A stretch of DNA of 62,790 bases from Acidobacteriota bacterium (GTDB lineage Bacteria; Acidobacteriota; Terriglobia; Terriglobales; Acidobacteriaceae). The stretch lies in assembly GCA_003225005.1 (NCBI GenBank), contig QIAN01000218.1:1-62790 (forward strand), given 5' to 3'. A model generated the notes under the pieces. The model did not search any database. It was given only the letters and a program-made list of their open reading frames with translations, and was not told where the DNA came from. A program made the position numbers and the translations under genes. This document shows, in pieces, positions 8,177 through 17,917 of this stretch (its first letter is position 1; each line of letters starts with the position of its first letter).

Positions 8177-9730
8177 TTGAGTATCACGGGGATAGTGTCT
8201 GTGCAGACAAGGGGAGGTGTCGAAATATCTTCCGTCCGGTCGATTGTCACCGCCCAAAAACCACCGGTGGCTGAGGCTTACGGATCGGATGACCAGCCAT
8301 TAATTGAAGCTCCAGTGGGCTGGCGGGGACGGTGTCGCTCCGGCGTTTCTTTTCTAGTAGTGCTTACGTTTGTCTTTCTCAGCCTCGTATTTATCCTGGC
8401 GCACGGCAAGGTCGCAGATCCTGACCTCTGGTGGCACTTGCACAATGCCGACTACCTGATTCATCACCACAGCCTTCCCCGTTCCGACATCTATTCCTTC
8501 ACGGTACCTGGCTACCCCTGGATGAATCATGAGTGGCTTGCGGAACTCCCCTACTATTTCGGATGGCGGGTGCTGCGCCTGGGCGGAATTGACGCAGTCA
8601 CGATTGCGGTTCTCACGCTGATCTTCCTGGGAGTCTTGTATCTCGCGTACCGGGAATGCGGGAATTACAAAGCGGCAGTGCTGGCTTCGTCATACGCTGT
8701 TTTTCTTGGCAAGTTTTCCTTTGGCCCGCGCACGATTCTGTTTGGCTATGCCTGTCTGGTGGTCCTGCTGATCGTTCTTCAGCGCTTGCGCCAGAAGGGG
8801 CACGCCCCCTTATGGCTGATTCCGCCTCTGTTTTGCCTTTGGGTGAATACCCACGGATCCTGGTTCATCGGCATGATTATCTTTTCGATGATTGTGGCGG
8901 GAAGACTGGTCCGGCTGAAGTGGGGAATGATCGACAGTGAACCCTGGACCCCAGCGCAGCGAAAGAACTTGCTGCTTACCTGGGGGGCGAGTGTGGCCGC
9001 GCTGTTCGTCAATCCCTATGGCGCGCGTCTCGTATTCTATCCGCTCGATCTCGCCTTTCGTCAGAAAGTCAACATCGAGCACGTCGCGGAGTGGATCTCG
9101 GTCATCCTGCGACCTCGCCGTTGGACACTGTCCGAACTGGCGCTGAGCTTGTTTGTTCTTTATAGCGGCCTGACCTATGTCCGTTTCCTGTTCCTGCTAG
9201 GGATCGTAATTGCGCCCGTACTCGCCAAGTTCCTGGATTTTCTCCCGCCCTACCGGCGCGAACTTGACACTCCCGTGCTCAATACTTTCGCCATACTCTT
9301 AATGATCGCAGGCATTGTGTATTATTGGCCCCGACAAGCCCAGTTGCAACGTTTAGTGGATGATCAATACCCAGTCCAGGCTCTCGCGTACCTGCAGGCC
9401 CATCCTCCCTCAGGGCCAATCGTGAACTACTACTTGTGGGGTGGCTATCTGAACTGGAAAGATCCCAATCTGAAAGTATTTATAGACGGCCGCGCCGACA
9501 TCTTTGAATACAACGGCGTGTTTCAGGATTACCTTTCCTTGCTGGGGCTAGAGGCCCCGGAGTCGATCCTGGATAAATACAAGGCCCGTTATGTTCTGTT
9601 CCCCCATCACGAGGCGCTTACCTACTTCATGGAGCACGATCCAAGATGGCGGACGGTCTATAGCGACCAGCTTTGTGTTCTGTTGGAAAGGATAGGAAAC
9701 GATCCCGCGGGTGAACATCCCGGCGGTTAG
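8177..9730 (+). CDS. Polytopic GT-C-like membrane protein, acidobacterial type
   Basis: Up to 517 residues. About ten membrane helices follow a 55-residue N-terminal tail. The first periplasmic loop has DPDLWWHLHNADYLI then PWMNHEWLAEL, acidic and His-rich as in GT-C enzymes. The C-terminal soluble part has VFIDGRADIFEYNGVFQDY. A paralogue with the same layout lies at 26782-28413. The likely role is transfer of a lipid-linked sugar or a related glycan step; no activity is proven for this family. The start is uncertain: the longest frame begins with TTG, while an excellent GGAGG at 8213-8217 stands seven bases before an in-frame ATA (8225), so the original start may have been there. The next gene begins five bases after the stop, suggesting co-transcription. 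Confidence 0.8.
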   Translation: MSITGIVSVQTRGGVEISSVRSIVTAQKPPVAEAYGSDDQPLIEAPVGWRGRCRSGVSFLVVLTFVFLSLVFILAHGKVADPDLWWHLHNADYLIHHHSLPRSDIYSFTVPGYPWMNHEWLAELPYYFGWRVLRLGGIDAVTIAVLTLIFLGVLYLAYRECGNYKAAVLASSYAVFLGKFSFGPRTILFGYACLVVLLIVLQRLRQKGHAPLWLIPPLFCLWVNTHGSWFIGMIIFSMIVAGRLVRLKWGMIDSEPWTPAQRKNLLLTWGASVAALFVNPYGARLVFYPLDLAFRQKVNIEHVAEWISVILRPRRWTLSELALSLFVLYSGLTYVRFLFLLGIVIAPVLAKFLDFLPPYRRELDTPVLNTFAILLMIAGIVYYWPRQAQLQRLVDDQYPVQALAYLQAHPPSGPIVNYYLWGGYLNWKDPNLKVFIDGRADIFEYNGVFQDYLSLLGLEAPESILDKYKARYVLFPHHEALTYFMEHDPRWRTVYSDQLCVLLERIGNDPAGEHPGG

Positions 9731-9735
9731 ACGTT

Positions 9736-10194
9736 ATGGCGGTTCGCCGAAAATTCGATATCATCATTGTCATCGGACTGGTCGTGGCTGCGATTGCTTA
9801 CGGGGCTTCTCGCTCTGAGTTTCGTTTGCGGCCGGACATGCCTGTGGAATTCTTCGACGGTTCGCGTCTCCCACCCCCCAACCGTGCTTCGGAAGAAAAG
9901 ATCGCTAAGGCGTATTGGAACTGCGCGGTTAAGCAGGTGCAGTGGAAATACGGCTACGCTTCCCGGCTTCCCGATGATCCGCCCCCGGAGTTCTCAGTTA
10001 CGGCGAGCGAAATCGGGCCGGTCGCAAACGACGACGCTGTTCGCCGCCACTACTGGCGGCAACTCCACGCCACATGGAATGCGTCGAGCGCGTGGAAAAC
10101 TCAGTACGAGTGGAGCAGCATTTCGTTCCGGCAATCGCTGCGCTCGGCTGGGGATTGGTGGGGTCAGGTCACGCGAAATATGATGGGGCGTTAG
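9736..10194 (+). CDS. Hypothetical single-helix protein
   Basis: 152 residues, not recognised. One hydrophobic helix at residues 8-24 is followed by a soluble, Trp-rich region (QWKYGY, YWRQLHATW, WWGQVTRNM), presumably periplasmic. It starts five bases after the stop of the preceding GT-C-like gene, and is probably in the same transcript, which suggests a role as a partner of that enzyme or in the same surface pathway. The tail is basic and Trp-rich rather than enzyme-like. Function unknown. Confidence 0.65.
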   Translation: MAVRRKFDIIIVIGLVVAAIAYGASRSEFRLRPDMPVEFFDGSRLPPPNRASEEKIAKAYWNCAVKQVQWKYGYASRLPDDPPPEFSVTASEIGPVANDDAVRRHYWRQLHATWNASSAWKTQYEWSSISFRQSLRSAGDWWGQVTRNMMGR

Positions 10195-10236
10195 CGGCCG
10201 ATTGCCAGAGTCGCAGAGGGTGTTCCCCGAGTTGAC

Positions 10237-11988
10237 ATGCGTTTACAACTTTCTGGAACTCAGTTCCTGTTCATGTTCGCGCGCATTGGGCCTGAAGCCC
10301 TGCTCGTTTCGCTCGCGCTGCTGGTTTCGCTGGTGTACCCGCGATTGGGAGCACGATGGTTTCAGCGAGCGGAACAAGCACTGGCTGAGGTAGCCCGAAA
10401 ACGCACCCTCAGTGTTCTGCTTTGCGGTATTTCTGCTCTGGCAATGCGCCTGGCATTGTTGCCGTGGCTGCCGATCCCTAAGCCGTTTATCAATGACGAG
10501 TTCAGTTTTCTTCTGGCCAGCGACACCTTCGCCCACGGCCGCCTGACGAACCCGACTCATCCGATGTGGACCCATCTGGAAACCTTCCACGTCATTTTTC
10601 ATCCGACCTACGCCTCGATGTATCCGCCGCTTCAGGGATTAGTGTTAGCGTTTGGCCAGGTTGTTTTTGGGCATCCCTTCTGGGGGATGTGGCTCAGCGC
10701 CGGAATCATGTGCGCGGCAATCTGCTGGATGCTGCAAGCTTGGTTTCCGCCCTCATGGGCGTTGCTTGGGGGTATGCTGCCTGTACTGCGCTTTGGCGTG
10801 TTGAGCTATTGGAATAACGGCTACTGGGGAGGCACCCTAGCGGCAGCCGGCGGAGCGCTCGTGCTGGGCGCATTGCCTCGGATTATTCGCCGCCTGCGCG
10901 TCCGCGATGCGATCGTGATGGCGATTGGTATTGTTGTGCTTGCCAACACTCGGCCCTACGAAGGCCTGATGCTGAGCCTGGTCGTGGCTGCGCGGTTGTT
11001 TTGGTGGGCCGTGCAAAACAGATCGGCTCCGCATGGGTTGCCGACAAGACTGCTTGTTGGGCGCGTCGCGCTTCCCATGCTGCTGGTGCTGACACTGGCG
11101 GGCGCAGCGACTTCCTATTACTTCTGGCGGGTTACAGGTAATCCGCTGACTATGCCACAGCAGGCCAACCGGGAAACCTACGCGGTGGCGCGTTATTTCT
11201 ATTGGCAGCCCGCATACCCAGAGCCTGCCTACCGCCACCAAGCGATCCACGATTTTTATACAGATACCGAGTTCAAGTATTTCAAGCTTGGACAGACTGG
11301 CAGGGGAATGCTGCTGCAGTTGGCAACTAAGATCGGTACGATCTGGGTTTTCTATTTCGCTCCTGCGCTTACACTTCCCTTATTCTTCTTGCCCCGGATC
11401 CTGAGAGACCGTCGCATTCGATTTTTGGTGATTGTGGGCGCAGTGGGGCTCGCCACCTCCGCCCTGGTGGTGTTCTTCAATATTCATTATGTTGCCCCAA
11501 TGGCCTCGGTGCTGCTGGTTGTGCTCGTCCAAGGCATGCGGCACTTGCGGATCTGGCGGTTCGAAGAGAAACCCAGTGGTCAATTTCTAGTGAGGGCCAT
11601 GGTCGTGATCTGCATCCTGATGATTCCAGTGCAGGTGCACATTCTTGCCGCGGTTCCAAAGTCAGGGTCCTGGCCAGCCATCGGTAAGGAGCGGGTCGCT
11701 TTTGAGAAGCAGCTGCAATCGCTCCCCGGACCTCAACTGGTACTGGTGTGTTATGGTCCGGGTCACGATCCCTTGGCGGACTGGGTTTATAACGGCGCTG
11801 ATATTGACGGGCAGAAAGTGGTGTGGGCACGCGACATGGGAGCAGACAAGAACGAAGAGTTGCTGCACTATTTCAAGGACCGCCGCGTGTGGCTGCTCGA
11901 AGCGGATGAGGTTCCTCCCAGACTCCAGCCTTATTCGGAAACGACGGTTATCACTAGTACTCCAGACGTCAACGAGAAGCAATACTGA
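10237..11988 (+). CDS. Polytopic GT-C-like membrane protein (convergent pair, copy A)
   Basis: 583 residues with about eleven membrane helices. A conserved acidic motif (INDEFSFLLASDTFAHGRLT) in the first large loop resembles the Asp/Glu-bearing loop of GT39/GT-C glycosyltransferases. A soluble C-terminus ends with HYFKDRRVWLLEAD. The nearest relative is the convergent gene at 12016-13734, with matching motifs along nearly all its length. Function is likely sugar transfer at the outer face of the inner membrane. Starts at 10237 or 10273 are possible; the paralogue starts near the equivalent of 10273. No strong ribosome site is seen at either. Confidence 0.78.
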   Translation: MRLQLSGTQFLFMFARIGPEALLVSLALLVSLVYPRLGARWFQRAEQALAEVARKRTLSVLLCGISALAMRLALLPWLPIPKPFINDEFSFLLASDTFAHGRLTNPTHPMWTHLETFHVIFHPTYASMYPPLQGLVLAFGQVVFGHPFWGMWLSAGIMCAAICWMLQAWFPPSWALLGGMLPVLRFGVLSYWNNGYWGGTLAAAGGALVLGALPRIIRRLRVRDAIVMAIGIVVLANTRPYEGLMLSLVVAARLFWWAVQNRSAPHGLPTRLLVGRVALPMLLVLTLAGAATSYYFWRVTGNPLTMPQQANRETYAVARYFYWQPAYPEPAYRHQAIHDFYTDTEFKYFKLGQTGRGMLLQLATKIGTIWVFYFAPALTLPLFFLPRILRDRRIRFLVIVGAVGLATSALVVFFNIHYVAPMASVLLVVLVQGMRHLRIWRFEEKPSGQFLVRAMVVICILMIPVQVHILAAVPKSGSWPAIGKERVAFEKQLQSLPGPQLVLVCYGPGHDPLADWVYNGADIDGQKVVWARDMGADKNEELLHYFKDRRVWLLEADEVPPRLQPYSETTVITSTPDVNEKQY

Positions 11989-12015
11989 TGCCGTCGTCGC
12001 GACTCGCGATGGAGG

Positions 12016-13734
12016 TTACAGTGGACTGTTCGCAAGCGCCCGCGCCACATCGGTGTAATCAGAAATCTTCGCCGGGATGGCGTCGGGCTCGACCAGCCAA
12101 ACCTTTCGATCCTTGAAATATTCGATCAGCTCCTGATTCTGCTGCGGACCCATATCGTTGGCCCAAACTACTTTTGACCCATCAATATCCGCTCCGTTCG
12201 CTACCCAACTGCCGCGCGGGTCGTACTTGGGGCTGTAGCGGACGAGCAGCAGATGGCGGCCGGGAAGCTTTTCCATCCGGGCTTGAATGCGAGGCCGATC
12301 CCATCCTTGTTCGTAGGGTGAGCACCACGTCTGGGGCACCGGGTTGTCATGAATGTGCAGGAATGACCTGGCCGCACACGTCGAGAGCAACAGGACAGCC
12401 ACCGCTGGTACCCCGCGGGCCAACGCAAGCCCAGTGGGCTTGCCGCGCCATCGCCAATTTCGCGTACGTTGTAGCGCGGACAGCAGCAGGGCGTAGATGA
12501 CGCAAGTAATGGGAGCGGCGTAGTGCGGGTTAAAGAAGACTGGCAACAGGGTTCCAACAAAAGACACGCAGATTACGAGAAGCAGGAAGCGCGTGCGACG
12601 GCTGATATCTTTGGCAGAGAATCCGCGCGGCAAGACCATCCCCAACAACAAAATTGGGATCGTGAAGAGCGGTCCCATATAGAAAAACAAGAATGTGGCT
12701 GCCTTCACCAACACGGCACCGATAGGGTGCTCCCGCCCCACTTTGTAGTTCTCCAGCAGCCAGCCGGTGTAAAACCTTTTCATGATTTCGTGGTTGTAGG
12801 CCGGCCACGATTTCACTGATTCCCACGGGAAATAAGGAACCGGATCATACGTAGCCAGGTTGACAAAGAATGGGGTCTGAAAAGGGTGGCCGGTGACGCG
12901 CCAGAAATAGTAGAGCATGGCGGCGGCCGTCGCCGTCAGGATCACCGCAAGGGGTAGCACAACCCGGCGCAGCGTGTGCGTGAGATCGGCACCGTGGCGG
13001 CGGAGGATCCACAGCAGAAGAGCGCCCGCGACGGGGAGCGAGAAAAACAGACCCTCGTAGGGGCGGCTGTTGGCCAGGAGAGCAAGACCTAGCCCCATGA
13101 GCACAACATCGCTCAGGCGCTCGTGGCGTTTGATTCGAGGAAGCGCCCCCAGAACCAGCGCGCCGCCCAGAGCCGCTGCGGCCCCGCCGAAATAAGTGTT
13201 CACCCAATAGCTGAATGTCGCCAGCCGGACGACGGCAAGAAATCCTCCCAGGAGCGCCCAGAACGGAGGCAGCCATCCCTGAAGCATCCAGCAAATGGCG
13301 GCGCACATCAGCCCCGTGCTAAGCAAGACGCCCCAGAACGGATGATGGAAGATCACCTGGCCGATGGCGAGGAACACTCCTTGCGCCGGAAAATACATCG
13401 ACGCATACGTGGGCTTCTGAATAACGTGGAAGGTTTCAAAATGGACCCACATGGGATGAGTGGGATTGGTGAGGCGGCCGTGAGAGAAAGTGTCCGCCAT
13501 CAGAAGATAGCTGAATTCATCGTGCACGCCGGGCGTAGGAATCGGCAGAATCGGCAGCAATGCCGCACGCAGAGCCAGGGCCGTCATGCCGACGACCAGA
13601 ACCGCGACGCCCCGCCTTTGAGCAAGCCTCGCCATCGCCCGCTCGCAGTGAAGAAACCATCGCGAACCAAGCCCTGGCCAAGTGAAAGCCAGTAGCACCG
13701 CAAACAGCACTAGTCCTGATTCGATCAGAAGCAT
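12016..13734 (-). CDS. Polytopic GT-C-like membrane protein (convergent pair, copy B)
   Basis: 572 residues, the paralogue of the gene at 10237-11988, on the opposite strand and only 27 bases away, tail to tail. Shared segments include VHDEFSYLLMADTFSHGRLT, FETFHVIQKPTYASMY, MCAAICWMLQGW and GALVLGALPRI, and the C-terminal EYFKDRKVWLVE. About eleven membrane helices. The acidic loop and topology suggest a lipid-linked sugar transferase. It is the only minus-strand gene in this stretch, so one copy was inverted after duplication. Substrate is unknown. Confidence 0.78.
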   Translation of the reverse strand: MLLIESGLVLFAVLLAFTWPGLGSRWFLHCERAMARLAQRRGVAVLVVGMTALALRAALLPILPIPTPGVHDEFSYLLMADTFSHGRLTNPTHPMWVHFETFHVIQKPTYASMYFPAQGVFLAIGQVIFHHPFWGVLLSTGLMCAAICWMLQGWLPPFWALLGGFLAVVRLATFSYWVNTYFGGAAAALGGALVLGALPRIKRHERLSDVVLMGLGLALLANSRPYEGLFFSLPVAGALLLWILRRHGADLTHTLRRVVLPLAVILTATAAAMLYYFWRVTGHPFQTPFFVNLATYDPVPYFPWESVKSWPAYNHEIMKRFYTGWLLENYKVGREHPIGAVLVKAATFLFFYMGPLFTIPILLLGMVLPRGFSAKDISRRTRFLLLVICVSFVGTLLPVFFNPHYAAPITCVIYALLLSALQRTRNWRWRGKPTGLALARGVPAVAVLLLSTCAARSFLHIHDNPVPQTWCSPYEQGWDRPRIQARMEKLPGRHLLLVRYSPKYDPRGSWVANGADIDGSKVVWANDMGPQQNQELIEYFKDRKVWLVEPDAIPAKISDYTDVARALANSPL

Positions 13735-13893
13735 CGAAAAGATCTCTGTCTGTGCGTCCGCGCCACAAACGGAACGACTACCGGCGCACGGAAAGTCTAT
13801 CGCAGTTGAGATTCACCCGGTGTGTACGCATCGGCTTCGTGGCCCGGCACTCTGGTTGGTTTTCTAAATGCAGGAAGGGACGAAGCCGTTAGA

Positions 13894-15537
13894 ATGCCGT
13901 TGATGAGGGACCTGCAAGTCGCAATTAGTTCTCCGCAAGGGAGCGAGCAGACGGCTGCCCAGGAGAGGGCCAACTCAAAGCTCATCGCCGTAGCCGTGTG
14001 CACCTCTCTTCTCTACCTCGCGGGACTCTTCTACTATGCTGCCACCCGCCCCATCGATGGCGATGAGGGCTTTTACACTACCGCGGCCCGCCTGGTCTGG
14101 GAAGGGAAGACGCCTTACAAAGATTTCTTCTTCCAGCAAGGGCCGCTGCTGCCATATCTCTACAGTTGGATCTGGGCTGTTCATCCACGCTCGCTTGTCG
14201 CGATGCGCATGTTGTCCGCGGCCTGCGGCGGCCTCGAAGTCTTGCTGCTTGGCCTTGCGCTGGTTTCCGCCAGGCGCCTGCCCCCTAAAGTTGCGCTCGC
14301 AGCCTTCGCCGCCGTGCTGCTCAATCCGTACTCAGTCTCGTGGAATGTCGTGGTCAAGACTTTCGCAGTTGCGAACTTGCTGATGACTCTGGCCACGATC
14401 TCACTCTACATCGCCTTGCGTTCCCGGCGTCTCCCGTGGTTCTTCGCCGCGGGACTCGCCCTGGGATTCTGCGTCTCAGCCCGCTCGCTCTACGGCCTGC
14501 TAATTCCCGCAGTTCTTCTCGGCATGTTTTACCAGGAATTCCGCAGCTCTCGAAACCCCTACCCCAGATGCCTGGCCTTTCTGGCAGGATCGCTCGTTGG
14601 CGGCCTGCCCATGATCGTAAGCTTTTTGCGTTATCCGCAAGCGTTCATCTTCAACAACCTCACCTACCATCATTTCGACGTCGGCTACATGATTTCAGGA
14701 AGCGGCGTGATCACCGAGGGTTATCGGAGCGCAAGGCACGTGCTGTTCGTCTATTTCTCCATGATCGGCGTCCGTCTGCTCTTGTTCCACCCCTACTTCA
14801 CGATCCAACTCATTCTGGCCATAATCGGAATTCTCAGCCTCCGTAAATTGCGTCGGCAGCGCTCGAATGACAGCCCTTATACTGATCGCGACTATCTCTA
14901 CTTTCAACTCGCGTTGCTGATGTTGGTGGTATACGTGGCAACTGCGCTGCTCCCGTTCCCGCCGTACGATCAGCACTTTGTGAGCCCGCTGGTTCCCTTG
15001 TTGATTCCCTTCGTCGCGGAGGGCCTGCGCGTGACCCTCCGGGCAGGAGGGAAGCGCGTAGTCGCGCTGGCGCTGGTCGCACCAATTCTTTTCACGATCG
15101 AAATTGGCAGGGAAACCGCAAGAAATTCCGGGCACTCCATCTGGCGGCTCTCCAGTTATCGCGAGACTACGAAGGTGATCGAAGCCAATACCAGCTCCGA
15201 TGAGGTAGTCATGTCCTTCTGGCCGGGATTCGTCTTCGAATCCGGCCGCCGTTATTTCCCTGGTCTCGAGAACCACTTCGTCTACCGCGTCATGAACAAG
15301 ATGAGCCCGGAAAAACGAACTCGCATGCATGTCGTCTCCAAGGATCAGATCATGCGCGCGATCACGGGTAGCGAGATCAACGTACTGGTCATACATCCCT
15401 GGATCCTCGAGTACTACCACGACCTCTCACCAGCCGAGATTCAGGAGTTCCACTCGGCGCTAGACGCCAACTATTCTTTGCTCCGCAACATTGACAGAGT
15501 CGAGATCTATCGGCGGCGATCGACGCAAAGCAAATGA
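13894..15537 (+). CDS. ArnT/PMT-like GT39 family membrane protein
   Basis: About 547 residues (the frame is open from a GTG at 13822). The motif RPIDGDEGFYTTAARLVWEGKTPY is the classic GT-C first-loop signature: an acidic pair followed by an aromatic. It has about ten membrane helices and a soluble C-terminus (HPWILEYYHDL...VEIYRRR). Relatives transfer sugars from polyprenyl phosphates to lipid or protein acceptors. Its last four bases (ATGA) overlap the next gene, so the two are translationally coupled. A decayed copy of its 3' end sits at 18958-19112, marking the left edge of the tandem duplication. Confidence 0.82.
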   Translation: MPLMRDLQVAISSPQGSEQTAAQERANSKLIAVAVCTSLLYLAGLFYYAATRPIDGDEGFYTTAARLVWEGKTPYKDFFFQQGPLLPYLYSWIWAVHPRSLVAMRMLSAACGGLEVLLLGLALVSARRLPPKVALAAFAAVLLNPYSVSWNVVVKTFAVANLLMTLATISLYIALRSRRLPWFFAAGLALGFCVSARSLYGLLIPAVLLGMFYQEFRSSRNPYPRCLAFLAGSLVGGLPMIVSFLRYPQAFIFNNLTYHHFDVGYMISGSGVITEGYRSARHVLFVYFSMIGVRLLLFHPYFTIQLILAIIGILSLRKLRRQRSNDSPYTDRDYLYFQLALLMLVVYVATALLPFPPYDQHFVSPLVPLLIPFVAEGLRVTLRAGGKRVVALALVAPILFTIEIGRETARNSGHSIWRLSSYRETTKVIEANTSSDEVVMSFWPGFVFESGRRYFPGLENHFVYRVMNKMSPEKRTRMHVVSKDQIMRAITGSEINVLVIHPWILEYYHDLSPAEIQEFHSALDANYSLLRNIDRVEIYRRRSTQSK

Positions 15538-17447
15538 CTTCTCAAGGCGTACAACTTCCGCGCGGTGTTTCTGAAGAACACATGTATGCGGCGAAACCGT
15601 CCTCACGCGGACGGCTCTTGCTTGCCCTCGTTTTGCTCCTGAGTGCGCTCTACATGGCGTGGGAGTTAAAGCGCGGCTGGGTTCCCTCGGATGAAGGCAC
15701 TCTGGCGGAGTGCGCCGACCGCGTGCTGCGGGGACAACTTCCTCACCGTGACTATCACGAAGGCTATACCGGAGGTCTGAGTTACCTGAACGCAGCAGCG
15801 TTTCGCATGTTTGGAACGAACCTGGCCAGCATGCGTTACATGATGTTCCTGTTTTTTCTGGCTTGGGTTCCGGTGGTTTATTACGCGGCGTCGAGGTTTG
15901 TTTCCGTACCCCTTGCTGGCGCATTAACCCTCCTGGCGGTGGCTTGGGGACCGCCAAATTATGCAGCGGCCATGCCTTCCTGGTACAACCTGTTCTTCGC
16001 AACGTTCGGACTCGCGGCCCTGTTGCGCTATATCGAGGTCCAAACCGGACGCTGGTTGCTGCTTGCCGGGGCTTGTGGCGGCCTCTCGGTCCTGTTCAAG
16101 CTGCCGGGATTGTTCTTCATCGCGGGCGCCTTGTTGTTTCTTGTGTTTCGCGAACAACTTGCGCCCAGCGCCAACTTCACCGATCGCCGCGACAGTCCGG
16201 CGTATCGGGGCTTCGTCCTAACCTCGATCCTCTTATACGAAGCCCTGGTCTTTGCACTCCTGCGAAAACTGGCCAACAGTGCCACCTATCTTTACTTCTG
16301 GGTTCCGGAACTTGCGATTGGCGCGGCCTTAGTCTGGCACGAGGTCTATGTTTCTCGAAATCGACGCCAGAGATTTCACTTTCTTCTGCGCGAACTGGTG
16401 CTGTTCGCGGCCGGTGTTGGGATTCCCATCGCCGTATTCCTGGTGCCCTACCTTCTCACGGGAAATGTCGGCCTTCTAGTGCGGGACATTTTTGTCGTGT
16501 CCGGCCAGTTGATTGGGCGGGCTGGTATGAAGCCGCCTGAGCTCTGGTTTCTTCAGGGGATCGTGGTCAATGTACTGCTGATCACGGTCGCGCTCTTGAT
16601 CCGATCGAAAGCTGCTCTCAAGCTTTGGGAACAGCTTCTCTTAGGACTGCCCATGGTCCTCCTGATCCCTTTCGCTCTTTTTTTGGCTCAACGAGCCATG
16701 TTTTTCTATCAACTCGTGTGGAGCACGATTTGGGTTTTTGCTCCAGTCGTGGTGGTGGTCGGCGTTTTGTTGATGATTCGCTGGTCCAGGCTGAACCGCC
16801 TGGAGTCCGTTCCGCGCCAGCGATTATTCCTGACTCTTTCGGTGACGGCCGCGTGCAGCCTGATTCAATTTCCCTTCAGTAACACTATCTACTTCTGCTA
16901 TATTGCGCCGCTGGTTTTGTTGTCGATCACCGCTGTGATCAGTTTGATGGATCACCCACCGCGGTTAGCCGTGGCCGGCATGATGTGCTTCTGCTTTCTC
17001 TATGTGGTGCTCGAGTTGACGCCGGGGTTCGTTTACCACCTGGGCGTTCAATATACGCCGGACGTCCAGAAGGTTCGGCTTTCCATTCCTCGCGCCGGCG
17101 GCTTACGAGTCACCGCCGCGAGCGCGCGCGAGTATGAGGAACTAGACAGTCTCATCCGCCAGCATGCTCGCGGCGAATACATCCTGGCTAAGCCCGATTC
17201 TCCGGAGGTCTATTTCCTTTCTGGCTTTCATGATCCGACCGGCATCTTTTTTGATTACTATGAAGACCCGGCCGGACGAACCCAGCGCGCCTTGGCGGCC
17301 ATTGAATCGCGCAACATTAATCTCGTAGTCCTGAATCATCGTCCGCCATTTGCGGGTCCCATCGCGGACGATCTCAAGACCGCACTTGAGCGTGAGTTTC
17401 CCAATCGCGCCGATGCCGGGGACTTTGAAGTCAGATGGAAGCCATGA
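15534..17447 (+). CDS. Polytopic GT-C-like membrane protein, duplication copy 1
   Basis: 637 residues with about twelve membrane helices and a C-terminal soluble domain. The first loop reads VPSDEGTLAECADRVLRGQLPHRDYHEGYTGGLS (shown here only as a motif: SDEGTL...HRDYHEGYTGG), a GT-C-type acidic loop. It is overlapped by the previous gene by ATGA. The gene at 19109-21034 is its full-length paralogue, with the same ATGA junction. The C-terminal HARGEYILAKPDSPEVYFLSG is shared by both. The likely function is transfer of a sugar from a lipid carrier in the periplasm; acceptor unknown. Confidence 0.82.
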   Translation: MTSQGVQLPRGVSEEHMYAAKPSSRGRLLLALVLLLSALYMAWELKRGWVPSDEGTLAECADRVLRGQLPHRDYHEGYTGGLSYLNAAAFRMFGTNLASMRYMMFLFFLAWVPVVYYAASRFVSVPLAGALTLLAVAWGPPNYAAAMPSWYNLFFATFGLAALLRYIEVQTGRWLLLAGACGGLSVLFKLPGLFFIAGALLFLVFREQLAPSANFTDRRDSPAYRGFVLTSILLYEALVFALLRKLANSATYLYFWVPELAIGAALVWHEVYVSRNRRQRFHFLLRELVLFAAGVGIPIAVFLVPYLLTGNVGLLVRDIFVVSGQLIGRAGMKPPELWFLQGIVVNVLLITVALLIRSKAALKLWEQLLLGLPMVLLIPFALFLAQRAMFFYQLVWSTIWVFAPVVVVVGVLLMIRWSRLNRLESVPRQRLFLTLSVTAACSLIQFPFSNTIYFCYIAPLVLLSITAVISLMDHPPRLAVAGMMCFCFLYVVLELTPGFVYHLGVQYTPDVQKVRLSIPRAGGLRVTAASAREYEELDSLIRQHARGEYILAKPDSPEVYFLSGFHDPTGIFFDYYEDPAGRTQRALAAIESRNINLVVLNHRPPFAGPIADDLKTALEREFPNRADAGDFEVRWKP

Positions 17448-17548
17448 ACCGTGCCATACACTAGCACGCCGCGGGATGGCTCGTTTTTTTGCGCTATGAT
17501 CCTTTTCTGAGACTTGCGTCGGGTTGATTTGATATAGGAGGCCAACAC

Positions 17549-17911
17549 GTGACCCTTGCGGGTTTCACTCTCTTGGTGATCACTGCCCTCTGCATGGCGG
17601 TCGCAAACTTTTCGCTGAAGACTGGCATCATGGCCGCCGGCGGGTTTAACCCCTCGGTGGCGGCGCTGGTCCGGTTGTGCCGCCAGCCGGCGTTTGTCGT
17701 CGGATTTGCATTGTCTGGCTTTGCTGGGCTGATGTGGTTCCGAATCCTGGCGACGCAGAAGCTCTCAACCTGCTATCCCCTGTTCGTAAGCCTTACCTAT
17801 TCGCTGATCACGCTGGGGGCGTTCTACTTTTTGCATGAGAAGATTTCCGCGCAGAAGATAGCCGGGCTCGTCGCCATCGTCGCCGGCATTACCGCCGTGG
17901 CTCGCGGGTGA
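17549..17911 (+). CDS. SMR-family flippase subunit (ArnE/ArnF-like)
   Basis: 120 residues, four membrane helices, the EmrE/SMR fold. It starts with GTG, with AGGAGG seven bases upstream. It lacks the drug-binding Glu of EmrE in the first helix (the helix reads LLVITALCMAVANFSLKTG), as do ArnE and ArnF, which help move undecaprenyl-phosphate-aminosugar across the membrane. It sits directly before an ArnC/GtrB-like GT2 gene (6 bases apart), which strongly supports a sugar-lipid flippase role over drug efflux. A partner SMR subunit is not visible, so it may act as a homodimer. The duplicated copy of this gene has been lost. Confidence 0.8.
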   Translation: MTLAGFTLLVITALCMAVANFSLKTGIMAAGGFNPSVAALVRLCRQPAFVVGFALSGFAGLMWFRILATQKLSTCYPLFVSLTYSLITLGAFYFLHEKISAQKIAGLVAIVAGITAVARG

Positions 17912-17917
17912 AGAGGG

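Noticed and set aside
14695-15420. 241-codon open frame on the minus strand
   Set aside because: It is antisense to the GT39 gene, with a charged, low-hydrophobic translation typical of shadows of membrane genes.
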